Positions 21,789 through 32,136 of a stretch of DNA of 64,000 bases are shown here, one piece after another. Numbering within the stretch: the first letter of the stretch is position 1; each line of letters starts with the position of its first letter. Origin of the DNA: Gari tellinella (Eukaryota; Mollusca; Bivalvia; Cardiida; Psammobiidae); the NCBI GenBank assembly GCA_922989275.2, contig OV277866.1, forward strand, positions 58,643,246 to 58,707,245. Direction: 5' to 3'. Below the pieces are notes generated by a model, which saw only the letters and a program-made list of their open reading frames with translations, was not told where the DNA came from and made no database searches. A program made the translations under genes and the position numbers.

Positions 21789-22320
21789 GTTAATCCGTTA
21801 TTCCATAGTAAGTTTCTAAGTATTGAATTTAGGTGACCACTTAAAGCAGTTTGAAAGTTAAGCTGAATGAGCCTGATGACACATTCTGCTTTACTTTCAG
21901 CCTGCTTTAACACAGCTTTCCCATAAAACACCTTTTTATGCCTCAAATTTGTTCCTCCACATAAGAAAATAGTTATAATTTTTAATTTTAGGATTGTGTA
22001 CTACATGTATCAGAAAAAAATTCTTTATCCTAGCAGATGATAGCTTAAAGCAGTCTGAAAGTAAAGCAGAATGTGCCTAAGCCTTTAAGTGAATTTTGCT
22101 CTACTTTCAGCCTGCTTTAAAGTGGTCACCTGTTTTCAAAACTAGACATAGGATATGGGGTAATGAGGTTAAGCTACCAATCTGCTAGAATATATAGGAA
22201 AATATTTCTTATAAATGAAAAATATTCACGACTGTATAAATTACATGTAAAAAATTTTTAAAAATTCTTCAGTAGAGGAATAAATTGAAAGTGCTAGAAC
22301 TTCTGAAGGCGCTCCTATTT
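21789..22320. mobile_element. Family A MITE hosting another family A copy
   Basis: Left part 21789-21910 (TTAATCCGTTATTCCATAG, hairpin) and right part 22169-22320 (TTAAGCTACCAATCTGCTAG onward). Interrupted at the right hairpin-base TTAA by 21907-22172. Confidence 0.72.
21907..22172. mobile_element. Family A MITE, nested
   Basis: TTAACACAGCTTTCCCATAA to ATGGGGTAATGAGGTTAA with its hairpin at about 22043-22123. Confidence 0.75.
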
Positions 22321-22321
22321 A

Positions 22322-22473
22322 AGAAATGAACTGATATTTTTTATGTTTAGCGAAATAAACAACAGAAGATGATTGACAAATTAACCATGAATTGCTAGTG
22401 CAATTCATAGAATTTGCCAAGCATTTTCTGTTGTTTATTTCGCTTAAACGCCAAAAAAATCAGTTCATTTCTC
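22322..22473. repeat. Foldback with about 60-bp arms
   Basis: The left arm AGAAATGAACTGAT...TAGCGAAATAAACAACAGAA is mirrored by TTCTGTTGTTTATTTCGC...ATCAGTTCATTTCT. The loop holds a second small hairpin (GAATTGCTAGTGCAATTC). Unlike any MITE group here. From 22474 to 22767 nothing is recognised. Confidence 0.75.
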
Positions 22474-22767
22474 ATATTTACATTATATTGGCAGTAATTT
22501 CTAATATTAAATGAACATTTGATTAGAATGCATGTATGTACAATCCATTTTAGAGGTTGTTAACACAAATCATGTTTACACTGAACAGCCATAACTGCAT
22601 AACTGAAGCTGTAATTTGCAGAGAAATGATCCATAAGCCCCTCCTCTACGAAAGATATCCACAAGTCCTGTCCCCTAGAGCAATTGCATCTATATGAATT
22701 AAACATAAATTTTTCAATGGAATTGAAAAGGGCGAATATAAATATTAAAAAAATGGGTTAAGTCTGT

Positions 22768-22961
22768 GCTCCAGATATTGATAAGGGGGAGTAATTTGAA
22801 CAAATCCAACATTTTCTCACTTATACAGCACCAAATCATATGGTGTTACTACTTATTAGAATCGTCTCGAAGAGACGATTCTAATGAGTAGTAACACCAT
22901 ATGGTTTAAAGCAGAAATATAAAGATTTTAATTTTTGAAATACCCCTTATCTAAAGCCCTG
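22768..22961. mobile_element. Family C (hAT-like) MITE
   Basis: GCTCCAGATATTGATAAGG to CCCCTTATCTAAAGCCCTG; central perfect palindrome 22830-22905 (axis GTCTCGAAGAGAC). Its end is about 10 bp from the donor of exon a. Confidence 0.8.
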
Positions 22962-22975
22962 TTAAGTTCAGTTAC

Positions 22976-23224
22976 CTCTGTAGTAGTGTTTTGGTCCATG
23001 CTGCTGCTCTGGGCTGAGTACTGAGATAAACTCTGCAGGGACACACTCTGCTGGGATATAAAGGAGATTTGTGAGCTCACTGAGCTTCCCAGAGAATATT
23101 GTGACAGTCCAGAGTCCTGGGTGGAGTTTGTGCAGTCCTGGAGCTCAAAGAAGTCCTGGGACAGGTGACTCTCAGGCTTGCCTTGCTCGGGAGAATACTC
23201 CACGGGCAGCGAAAACCAAACCTG
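22976..23224 (-). CDS. Unnamed Ser-rich protein gene, exon a (first coding exon found)
   Basis: A 249-nt exon, phase 0 at both ends, with the donor ACAGAG|GTAAC (22971-22975). The acceptor is a tandem NAGNAG site (CAGCAG, 23222-23227), so the exon can start at 23224 or 23221, adding or dropping one Gln. The peptide begins QVWFSLPVEYSPEQGKPESH and then becomes Ser/Gln-rich (many SQ and SS pairs). There is no start Met, so at least one more 5' exon exists between here and the putative promoter near 27040-27400; I could not identify it. A family C MITE ends about 10 bp beyond the donor. Confidence 0.8.
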
Positions 23225-23283
23225 CTGAAAATATAGGGACAAGGTTTGAAACAATGTAAATGGTCTACTATCTATGTGTCAAC

Positions 23284-23536
23284 TTAACTCATTACCCCAT
23301 AGCAAGTTTCTTGTGTTGATGACATATCACTACTTAAAGCAGACTGAAAGTAAAGCAGAATGCGCCTTCATGCCAATTCTGCTTTACTTTCAGCTTGCTT
23401 TAAACTATCATCTGCTAGAATACAGAAAATATTTCTTATATTAATACATAATCATAACTGTATCAATTGAAATTATTTCCTTCAGTGGAAGAATAAATTA
23501 AAGGTGTTAAAATGCATATTTGAGGGGTAATGGGTT
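23284..23536. mobile_element. Family A MITE
   Basis: TTAACTCATTACCCCATAGC to AGGGGTAATGGGTTAA, hairpin 23334-23404. A family D/A-type hairpin (GAAAGTAAAGCAGAAAGCTC) follows at about 23720-23785. Confidence 0.8.
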
Positions 23537-23871
23537 AAAACGGGTTCAAATGCAACCCCCCAACCCTGTTTTTGCAGTTGAATCAGAAATAAAACTGTAT
23601 ATACCCCAGTCCCCAACAAAATATCTTATTGTTAACCTTATTGTAATTCCTCAGCTTGACCCTTTCCCCAATTGCTTGTTTGCAATTCATAAGTCTGGTC
23701 ACTGGGTGGTTTCTTTTCTTAAAGAAGGTTGAAAGTAAAGCAGAAAGCTCCTTCATGAGCTTTCTGCTTCATAATTAACCTACTTCAGATACAGGTAACA
23801 TTTCTTATATACTGGTATGTAGAAGGTGAATCTACCAATCCAAAGATTCTATAAAATGTGTAGGTTGTGTA

Positions 23872-24005
23872 CTCCATGCCCTTGTGGTTATAGTCACTGT
23901 GACTGACACTCACTAAGCTCCTCACTGCTGTGGGTTTGACTCCCAGTCAGAGCAATTCAGAGTTTTAATGTGGGGAAGCCTTCCTGAGCTGGCTGGGTAG
24001 GTGGC
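23872..24005 (+). mobile_element. Degraded tRNA-derived SINE head
   Basis: Plus-strand relative of the SINE at 3600-3877: A-box-like TTGTGGTTATAGTCACTG, B box GGGTTTGACTCCC (23932-23944), then GGGGAAGCCTTCCTGAGC. It abuts or overlaps the 3' end of the LINE fragment, so the limit between them is uncertain. Confidence 0.55.
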
Positions 24006-24714
24006 TGTCAGATGCTGGTGGAAAACTCCCAAGGGAATCCGCAGCGGTGACTGTAGCAGGCAAACGGTTCCAACACACATGTGGGAAGAAAGTATTGGCG
24101 TAGAGCTGGTTTGTAGTACGCTCTTGGAAGAAGTGAGTTCTTGTCCTGGAGTTGCCATGTAGATACTGATCTCAGTTCACGTCAACCAGAGCATGGTGGA
24201 TCGGGTAGAGCATTGTGAGTCGAGCCTCTTGTCTGCGCTGCTGAAGGGTATCCCACCCTAGACTCCTTAACATGGCGGTCGTAGTCGCTGGTGACGAACC
24301 TCGCTGTCCTCCTCTGGACCTGTTCCAGGGTCTGTGATTGTGCTTGCAGATGGGGGTCCCAGATTGTGTTTGCATATTCCACAATGGGAAGCACTAGTGT
24401 GGTGTATCCAGCTGCCTTGACTTTAGGTGTACAGTCCTGTAAGTTTCTCTTGATGAAGCCCAAGGTCCTGTTCCGTTTTGTTGCTATGTTCTGTACATGG
24501 GTATCCCACTCCCAGGACAGATTTTTCTGTACTGTGAGTCTGTGACACCCAAGTACTTGCTGTTGTCCACAGATTCTAGTGCTGGTCCTTGTAGATGGTA
24601 TATAAACTGTCTTGTCTTTGTCTTGTCTGGGTTGTGTGAAGATCATGGCACTTTGTGGCATTAAAACTCATAGATCTGCCATGTCTTTTCCCACCTCTCA
24701 AGGGCCTCAAGCAG
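24000..24714 (-). pseudogene. Non-LTR retrotransposon (jockey/CR1-like), C-terminal part
   Basis: The minus strand encodes, with frame changes, the region after the reverse-transcriptase palm of a non-LTR element: KNLSWEWDTHVQNIATKRNR, TLGFIKRNLQDCTPKVKAAG, YTTLVLPIVEYANTIWDPHL and LEQVQRRTARFV, then LGWDTLQQRRQEARLTMLY in another frame and a final FFPHVCWNRLPA-type tail. These are the thumb and C-terminal motifs typical of jockey, CR1 and L2-type elements. The frame is broken more than once and the piece is separated from the upstream RT part by a small insertion (24715-24892). It is a dead copy. Confidence 0.8.
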
Positions 24715-24892
24715 TGATTTTTTTTACAAATTCAAAACAATGAGTCCCCAGGACTCGCTGGCCTTCAAAACTATGAGTCCCTCCCAGCTATATCTTTCAT
24801 ACCAAAATGGACTCACAAATTTTAAATTTATGAGCCCCACAAGATTTTAATGAGTCTAGGACTCGGGACTCGCAGGTAAAAAAATCACTGCT
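24715..24892. mobile_element. Small CAGTGATTTTTT TIR element inside the LINE
   Basis: CAGTGATTTTTTTTAC at the left, GTAAAAAAATCACTG at the right. A direct repeat CTCAAG flanks it on both sides, and removing the element plus one copy joins the LINE frame (DLE to ALERWEK). A related element is at 52658-53030. Both contain repeated GAGTCC/GGACTC motifs. Confidence 0.72.
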
Positions 24893-25210
24893 CAAGGTCT
24901 TTCTGTAGGGCCAGGTTGTCCTGTGATGATTGAATGTGTCTGTAGAACACACTGTCATGAGGGAAGAGTCGAACGTCTGATGATGTGCATTCTGGCATGT
25001 TGTTTATGTAGGAGAGGAATAATAGGGGGCCTAACACTGTTCCTTGCGGGACACCAGAAATGACATCGTCCTGCGTTGACTTGGCACCATCAAGAACAAC
25101 CTGTTGCTTCCTGTTGTGGAGGAATGACTGTATCCAGAGAACGATGGGACCTCTAACACCGTAGTGGTTTAGCTTATGTAGAAGTCTGGAGTGTGGAACT
25201 TTGTCAGATA
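24893..25210 (-). pseudogene. Non-LTR retrotransposon, reverse-transcriptase palm fragment
   Basis: The open minus-strand stretch includes KVPHSRLLHKLNHYGVRGPI, WIQSFLHNRKQQVVLDGAKS, the conserved SGVPQGTVLGPLLFL (RT domains 4-5), and then the position of the catalytic F-A-D-D box, here read as LFPHDSVFYR. The first two residues of the box are changed (Ala to Pro, first Asp to His), so catalysis would be lost even if the frame were whole. There is no 5' part: no endonuclease domain and no start. Confidence 0.85.
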
Positions 25211-25276
25211 TGTGGATATATACATGAATATAAAGCAATGTAAAGCAGATGACAATATGGAACCCTGTTTCCACAT

Positions 25277-26966
25277 AACCACGAATGAAGAACGAACGGA
25301 TCGGAAATCCAGGTGGCATTCAAAGTATGGTGCCTCCTGTTCGGCCAATCAGTGCGCCGCCCGCACACGAGACTGAAGCGCCATTTCTGAATGTGGAAAT
25401 ATCAGCTAAAATCGATTGATAATTTCAGTTATTCAAACGTGTTTAGTGACATTAAATATTTAAAAAATTCTGCTATCGGAATCAGTGAATACCCCTTTCT
25501 TGAACTGTGTCGTTTATATGAGTATACGCGCTGTTTTCAGCGATTAAATAAAAGAAGGAATATTACGGTCAGAAAACCGTTGTATGCAGCGAGCGGAACA
25601 AAATGGCGGATTTCTCTGTGTATATATGTCGGTGCAATTTATAGAAAGGTATTTCCTGCTGTCACTTTTTATTGAAATTTTGACACATACTTTAATAGAT
25701 ACTGATGCTTTTTATTTCAAAATTTGGTGAGGATTGGTTGTGTCTTTCTTGATGAGTTTAACGCGTGAAAACAACGATTTTTCGGGTTTTTTTGTGTGTG
25801 TTGTAAGGAATGCTTTAATTTGTATGGTGTGTAACGCCCATTTTATAGAACTGAATCTTATAAATGATTTTCACTTTAGAATGATTTTTTTGTAATAAGA
25901 ATATATTGGTGCTTCTTATTTAAAATTTTGGTGCAGATTGAATGCATTGTTCCTAGTTTTTTCATGTTTTGAATTTAGAACTTTTTTTTTCAATTTTCGA
26001 GCATTGCAGACGTTTTGAGATCTGTTATGTGTTGTCTCAAATTAATTACAGATCATTAGATTTTGTGGTATTTCACTGAAAAATGTTTGCTTGTGATGAA
26101 AACATCCCACTCTTTTAAAAAATAACAACTTTTATGCGGCGATTATATATTTGTCACCCAAATATGATATGAAAATCATCTATTTTAATGTGTCCCACTC
26201 TTTCAAAATGACTCCTATTCTCTGTTGCATTAAGCTTGAGAATTCATTTTCATTGGTTAACTTTTACAATTCACCATAGATAGCGATAATAGCACCAATT
26301 ATGTAAAGAATTACATCAAAGATTTCACATAACATGTTACAAACAAAACAATTAGCTACTTACACAAACTCATCGGCACTTATGTCACTTAACACGTTTA
26401 ATTAGTTGAAATTGTCAATCGATTTTCGTTGATGCTTCCACATTCAGAAATGGCGCTTCAGTCTCCTTTGAAATTTCTCTGTTTCAAAATAATATGAAAT
26501 CAAGATTTTTACACTGTTTAAAGATACAGATTTTTACTTTCTTTTTAAGACATTAAATGTTAAAATCGGGTGAAAAATGAGTATTTTATAGGACTTTTTA
26601 TAACGGTAGTACGCAAAAGAATCTGTGGTCTATTGCCTGTTGGGTCATTTGTTAAATGCTCTTTAACCTGTCGTAAACAAACACTCGCTCAATACAGAAC
26701 ATTCATACTTTCACAAATAAAAGGTGAATATCTTCACTCTCGTTTAAGCCCTATATTTCGGAAATCAGGTGAAAAATAAAGTTTCAATGGAGTTTTAATT
26801 AACAATAGGTAACCGTCCCACGCGAGCGAGCGCGATTCAGCTGTGTTTTATAGATCAATTAACCGCGAGTCGGCGTACAGGTATCGATCAGCGAATCGAC
26901 GACGGTATTATTGGGAAAATGCATAAGTAAATAGATAGTTTCCGATCCGGTCGTTCTTCATTCGTG
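25277..26966. mobile_element. Compound inverted-repeat element
   Basis: The outer inverted repeats ACGAATGAAGAACGAACGG (about 25277-25306) and CCGGTCGTTCTTCATTCGTG (26936-26966) enclose the inner element at 25371-26464. A direct repeat resembling TAAAGCAGA...AATATGGAACCCTG lies outside each arm. The distances between inner and outer repeats are unequal (about 65 and 470 bp), so the right arm holds extra sequence. Confidence 0.55.
25371..26464. mobile_element. 1.1 kb element with long TIRs (about 95 bp)
   Basis: Left AGACTGAAGCGCCATTTCTG and its exact complement at the right. Similarity continues inward for about 95 bp (AAAATCGATTGA, AAACGTGTT and AGTGACAT are in both arms). No coding capacity beyond short frames. 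Long TIRs recall Mutator-like elements, but no target duplication is visible. Confidence 0.7.
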
Positions 26967-27038
26967 AACTAAAGCAGACTGCACTTTAGCAATATGAAAC
27001 CCTGATTACATGTTAAGAATTATAAATAATTTCTTACC

Positions 27039-27180
27039 AGTTATGTGAACCTTATAACTGCATGCGGTTATTGTAAGTGTTAGTAATTGTTTCCAACATT
27101 TTGGCAGTACGCGGCGAATCTATGTAAACATGTCCAATCACGAACGGGCCTGTCCCGAATAAAAACAAAGTGTTTACATG
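27039..27180 (-). other. Possible noncoding first exon of the minus-strand gene
   Basis: On the minus strand a strong donor (ACTG|GTAAGAAAT, core 27033-27037) is preceded by a stretch with no ATG frame open to the donor; all short frames stop first. If transcribed this would be a 5' untranslated exon starting opposite LAP3. The 5' limit given is arbitrary. It is supported only by the donor and by the head-to-head position. Confidence 0.25.
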
Positions 27181-27427
27181 CACATGCAATGGTTAAGTCG
27201 AGGTGAACCGCTATCTAAATCGATCCCTGTTGACTATATTTTACAGATACCTTCTTGGACATTTCAAACATTTAGTGTTTTGCAAATTTATGTGGGTGTT
27301 GTTGTCAACGATGTTTAAATTTGGCAGACATCTTTGCAATATCGTACGCGCTTGCCGATCAAAAATCAATCCTCTAGATGATCCCGACTAAATTTTGTGG
27401 TAATGAATAGTTTCTTGAAAAGAAAAG
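27039..27427. promoter_or_regulatory. Candidate divergent promoter between the two genes
   Basis: This interval separates the LAP3 start codon (27428, plus strand) from a good minus-strand donor at 27037. It is relatively free of the MITEs that fill the rest of the window and contains a CCAAT box (within TGTCCAATCACG, about 27131-27142). No TATA box is evident. It would serve as a short bidirectional promoter. This is an inference from layout. Confidence 0.4.
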
Positions 27428-27526
27428 ATGGCTGCGTCCTTGAAGCATGTTAATCACAAAATAACCGTTTTATTCAAGTGTTTAAACAAAAGAAATCAAA
27501 AATGTTTTTCAACTACGAGAATAAAG
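27428..27526 (+). CDS. LAP3: LAP3 exon 1: mitochondrial-type leader
   Basis: Residues 1-33 of a leucine (cytosol) aminopeptidase. The start ATG lies in a favourable context (AAAAGATGGCT) and the frame ends on a codon boundary at the donor AAAG|GTAAAG. The peptide (MAASLKHVNHKITVLFKCLN and onward to CFSTTRIK) has Lys/Arg/His but no acidic residue and several hydrophobic residues, the composition expected of a mitochondrial presequence; vertebrate LAP3 also has such an extension before its conserved GLxLG start. The link to exon 2 is by phase (0 out, 0 in) and by the position of the leader relative to the conserved domain. The 7.3 kb intron that follows is filled with repeats. Confidence 0.65.
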
Positions 27527-27994
27527 GTAAAGCTTGGTTCCGTACTCCATTTATTCATTGTCAGATCGTTTTCTCTCCGTTAAGTCGGGCAGATTTTAAG
27601 CCGTTTCGTCCTGTAGACATTTCGAACCTGGTCGTTTCACTCGCAATTTGCTATAAATATGGGCGTGTTCGTTTATCAGTCCGGAATCTTCCGGATTGAC
27701 GGAATCGAAATCGAATGGTCCGGAATTCAATTCCAGAACTGTTCTATCAATTCTGCCCGAGGAGGTGGTGTGAGCAGAATTGTGACGTATCATCATGGTT
27801 CCCGGCACAATTTACGAACGCCTCGACAGCAAAGTTGTAATAAGTAGGGAACCAGACTACCATATTTGCAAGGGTTCAATTCCGTTTTTATTTGATTTAC
27901 TAATTCCATGGAATCGTTCCAAACAGTTCTGGAACTGATAATCCGGGTATTTAATGTCATACGCATACTCTCGGTCCTTCATTCGGATGGCGAC

Positions 27995-28140
27995 GGTCTT
28001 ATAGACATAGACATAGACAAATTTTATTTTACGTCGGATAGGTTTAACAAAATAACATAAGCCCTGTACGGCTTTTACTCCGACAAACATAGGTAAACGT
28101 TATAATAAACAAATAACAAATAAAACAGATTCGGAGAAAA
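27995..28140 (-). repeat. Retroposon-like 3' tail with (GACATA)n
   Basis: On the minus strand a conserved-looking segment ends in ACGTAAAATAAAATTTGTC followed by TATGTC repeats. This is the form of a non-LTR 3' tail, but no coding part is present. Confidence 0.4.
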
Positions 28141-28361
28141 AATTAATTCTAATTTTCGGTAAAATCACGCTTTTGCAACTTATATAAGACCTTCGTAGAA
28201 TTCATAGGACCTATTCAGATAATAATGAGTGAAAAAGAATGAGATTAAAAGCCCTGCTGCACAAACTTATGTAGATTTCGGGTTTGTTGTCCCCGAGTGC
28301 GCGTGCTCGCTAAGTGTAAATAAAGGGGGTATGACGTCACACTGGAAAAGAGAATAGTATC

Positions 28362-28545
28362 GGGGCTCCAGATAAGGGGAGTATTTCAAATTTAAAATCC
28401 AAATTTCTGCATTAAACCCTATGGTGTCACTACTCATTTGAATTGTCTCTTCGAGACAATGCAAATGAGTGGTAACACCATAGGGTTTGGTGCTGAAATG
28501 AGTGAGAAAATGTTAGATTTGTTCAGTTTACTGCCCTCTCTGGTC
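28362..28545. mobile_element. Family C (hAT-like) MITE
   Basis: GGGGCTCCAGATAAGGGGAG to TTTACTGCCCTCTCTGG; central palindrome 28413-28490. Confidence 0.78.
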
Positions 28546-28679
28546 TCTTCACGATTACAGTTTTACCAGATATGAATTGTGAGTGTAAAATTAAGAGACT
28601 AGACTGAACGTTGCAAAATGTTTACTACTGAGCTGATGACATCATGCTTCTATTTTAAGATATAAAATCAGATGTCTTT

Positions 28680-31290
28680 TTAGCTCACCTGGCACGAAGT
28701 TCCAATGTGAACTTTTAGGATTGATGTCCGTCGTCCTTAATTGGTTTGTTAACACTCAAGCGGCTACAAATCTCATTGGATCTTAATGAAACTTGGTCAC
28801 AATGTTTGCCTTAATCAAACAAAGGTCAGGTTTGAATGTGGGCCAGGTCAAAAACTAGGTCACTAGATCAAATCATCAAAAACATTGTTAACACTCCAGA
28901 GGCTACAAATCTCATTTGATATTGATGAAACTTGGTCAAAATGTTTGCGTCAATTAAATCTAGGTCAAGTTTGTATGTGGGTCATGTCTGGTCAAAAACT
29001 AGGTCACTAGGTAAAATCTTTGAAAAACCTTGTTAACAAACTCGAGGCTACAAATCTCACTGAATTTTAATGAAACTTGGTCCCAATGTTTGCCTCAATG
29101 GAAACTAGGTCAAGTTTGAATGTTGGTCATGTCAGGTAAAAAAATAGGTCAATAGGTCAAATCATTGGAAAACATTGTTAACAATCTAGAGGCTACAAAT
29201 CTCATTGGATCTTAATGAAACTTGGGTACAATGTTTGCCTCATTGATATCTAGGTCAAGTTTGAATGTGGGTCATGTTCGGTCAAAAACTAGGTCACTAG
29301 GTCAAATCATAGAAAAACCTTGTTAACACTCTAGAGGCTACAAATCTCATTGGATCTTAATGAAAACTGAGTCACAATGTTTGCCTCAATGAAATCTAGG
29401 TCAAGGCTGAATGTGCGTCATGTCAGGTCAAAAACTAGGTCAATAGGTCAAATCATAGAAAAACCTTGTTAACGCTCTAGAGACTACAAATCTCATTGGA
29501 TCTTAATGAAATTTGGTAACAATGTTTGCGCCAATGAAAACTAGGTCTAGTTATAATGTCCGCCATGTCAGGTCATTAAATTTGGTCAATAGGTCAAATA
29601 ATAGAAAAACCTTGTTAACACTCTAGAGGCTACAAATCTCATTGGATCTTGATGAAAGAAACTTGGTCACAATATTTGCGTCAATGAAATCTAGGTCAAA
29701 TTTGAATGTGGATCATGTCAGGTCATCAAATTAGGTCAATAGGTCAAATCATAGAAAAACCTTGTTAACACTCTAGAGGCTACAGATCTCATTGGATCTT
29801 GATGTAACTTGGTCAAAATGTTGGCATCAATAAAATCTAGGTCAGGTTTGAATGTGGGTCATGTCTGGTAAAAAACTAGGTCACTAGGTCAAGTCTTTGA
29901 AAAACCTTGTTAACAAACTGAGGCTACAAATCTCACTGAATCTTAATGAAACTTGGTCCCAATGTTTGCCTCAATGGAAACTAGGTCAAGTTTGAATGTT
30001 GGTCATGTCAGGTCAAAAAATAGGTAAATTAGGTCAAATCATTGGAAAACCTTGTTAACACTCTAGAGGCTACAAATCTCATTGGATCTTAATGAAACTT
30101 GGTCAAAATGTTTGCCTCCATAAAATCTTGATCAAGTTTGAATGTGGGTCATGTCAGGTTAAAAACTAGGTCAATAGGTCAAATAATAGAAAAACCTTGT
30201 TAACACTCTAGAGGCTACAAATCTCATTGGATCTTGATGAAAGAAACTTGGTCACAATATTTGCGTCAATGAAATCTAGGTCAAATTTGAATGTGGATCA
30301 TGTCAGATCATTAAACTAGGTCAATAGGTCAAATCATAGAAAAACCTTGTTAACACTTTAGAGGCTACAAATCTCATTGGATCTTAATGAAACTTGGTCA
30401 AAATGTTTGCCTCAATGATATCTAGGTCAAGATTGAATGTGGGTCATGTCATGTCAAAAAATAGGTCAATAGGTCAAATCATAGAAAAACCTTGTCAGGG
30501 TTAGAAATTAGCTAAAAATTACACTTGCATTTTTTTACGAGTGACTTTTGAACTTACTCGCAAAATGCAAAAACTACTCGCGAAAGTTAAACTGTCATTC
30601 TGAACGTATATGTTTTAACTTTTAACCCGACACAGAAATGTAGTAATCAAATACGATCTACCTACACTTCGTGTATTACATAGTTGTACATTTGTAGTTA
30701 CAGCTGACAAGGGATAAGATCTTGATTTTCATATCTATGTGTACATACCAAAGGAGTATTTTTCTTACATTTTATAATATTGGGGAGAATGCATGCTGTA
30801 TGCACTAGGCAGACCGCACACGATTTCATTACTCGAAAATTAGGTCAGGTTTAGATTGCCAATCAGTCTACGATACAAACGTTTTTTCACTGGTCGTATA
30901 TTTCAGGGCTGTGTTTAATAAACAGTATGTCACAGTAGAATTAGAAGTATACTTGTACTCGTGCGGGTCTTTTAAATGGCCTCGTCTTTGGGAACAGTTT
31001 CGGTTGTTGAGTCTCAAACTCTGTGATAAGAATTGTTTACACATCGGAACTCCGAAGTAGCAAAGTGCGCGTTTCATTAGCCAATGAGAATTGGGAAAGT
31101 CTGTCATTACGTCATTCTTACAGACAAAAAAGAGGTTGAAACTGCCCGAGAAGCTATGATTGGCTTACGAAAAGTATTCGCTTGTCTTCTCGTCCATTTC
31201 CGCCACTCGAAATGCTACGGAATAAACCGAGCATAGCCTTACAGAGACGCTTGTCCGAAAAACGTACTCGCATTTTTTTGCGAGTTTGGT
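28680..31290. mobile_element. AGCTCACC element with a core array
   Basis: Begins TTTAGCTCACCTGGCACGAA with an imperfect 5' hairpin. Most of its length is a tandem array (about 28790-30500). At 30497-31290 a different segment is inserted, bounded by CATTTTTTTACGAGTGAC and ACTCGCATTTTTTTGCGAGT. Confidence 0.65.
28790..30500. repeat. Tandem array, about 146-bp unit, about 12 copies
   Basis: The unit contains GAGGCTACAAATCTCATTGG, ATGAAACTTGGTCACAATG, CTAGGTCAAGTTTGAATGTG and AGGTCAATAGGTCAAATC. Copies differ by substitutions and small indels, so the array is not freshly homogenised. Confidence 0.85.
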
Positions 31291-32136
31291 GAAACATAAA
31301 AGGCTCAAGGTGAGCTATTGGGATGGCCCTGTGTCCGTCGTCGTGCGTTGTCCGTCGTCGTTAACAATTGATTCAAATGACATCTCCTCCTATACCACTT
31401 GACAGATTACAACCAAACTTTACAGGAATGTTCCTTGGGTCAAGCTCTTTCAAATTTGTACAAAGAATTAAACACAATGTAGAACTCTGGTTGCCATGGC
31501 AACCAAAGTGAAAAAATAAGGAAATCTTAAAAAATCTTCTTGTCTGAAACTACAAGGGCCAGAGCTTAGCTATTTGACACAAAGAATCATCTACAGGTCT
31601 TCTATCAAGTTTGTTCAAAGTATGCCCCTGGGGTCAATACTAAGGACAAATAGCCAATATTTGCAAACAGTTTGGATCCAGATCAGACACAACATAATGC
31701 TGTATCTAATCTGGATCCAAACTATTTGCCATCATTTACCTACTTTACATTTTCTAAATTGATTTTTTGTACATTTTTCACATACAGTAGGTTTTAAGCA
31801 GACATCATTTCAGTATGATAAGGTTAAGCCAGCAGCTACTAGATGCATCTCCAGCTATTGCATACTATTTGACCTCAGTGACTGACCAACAGAACTGGTG
31901 GTGTCTGCTGAACATGTTTTCTGCTAAAGTTTAGAAATGGTTCAGTCTGCTTCATACTTAGAGAAACAGGATCTGGAAGTGATCCACTGACAGTTATGTA
32001 ATTATGTCTTATCCCATATTTATACATTCATATGTTTAATATTGGTTTTGTCAGAGTTATCTGTATGTCTTGTCATTTTTTCTTGTCCAGGAGATAATTC
32101 CAGTTCAACCCATTCCCCCATAAATACTGATGTTTG

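Noticed and set aside
25371..25680. First exon of a gene at AAAATGGCGGATTTCTCTG
   Set aside because: The segment lies inside a long-TIR element, and the frame after the ATG soon ends without a convincing donor.
27596..27808. Minus-strand frame beginning MMIRHNSAHTTSSGRIDRTV as a first exon of the minus gene
   Set aside because: It has plausible composition, but it lies inside LAP3 intron 1 upstream of the LAP3 start, so the gene would have to run antisense over LAP3 exon 1. No good donor in phase 0 follows (only CGA|GTGAAA). Not excluded.
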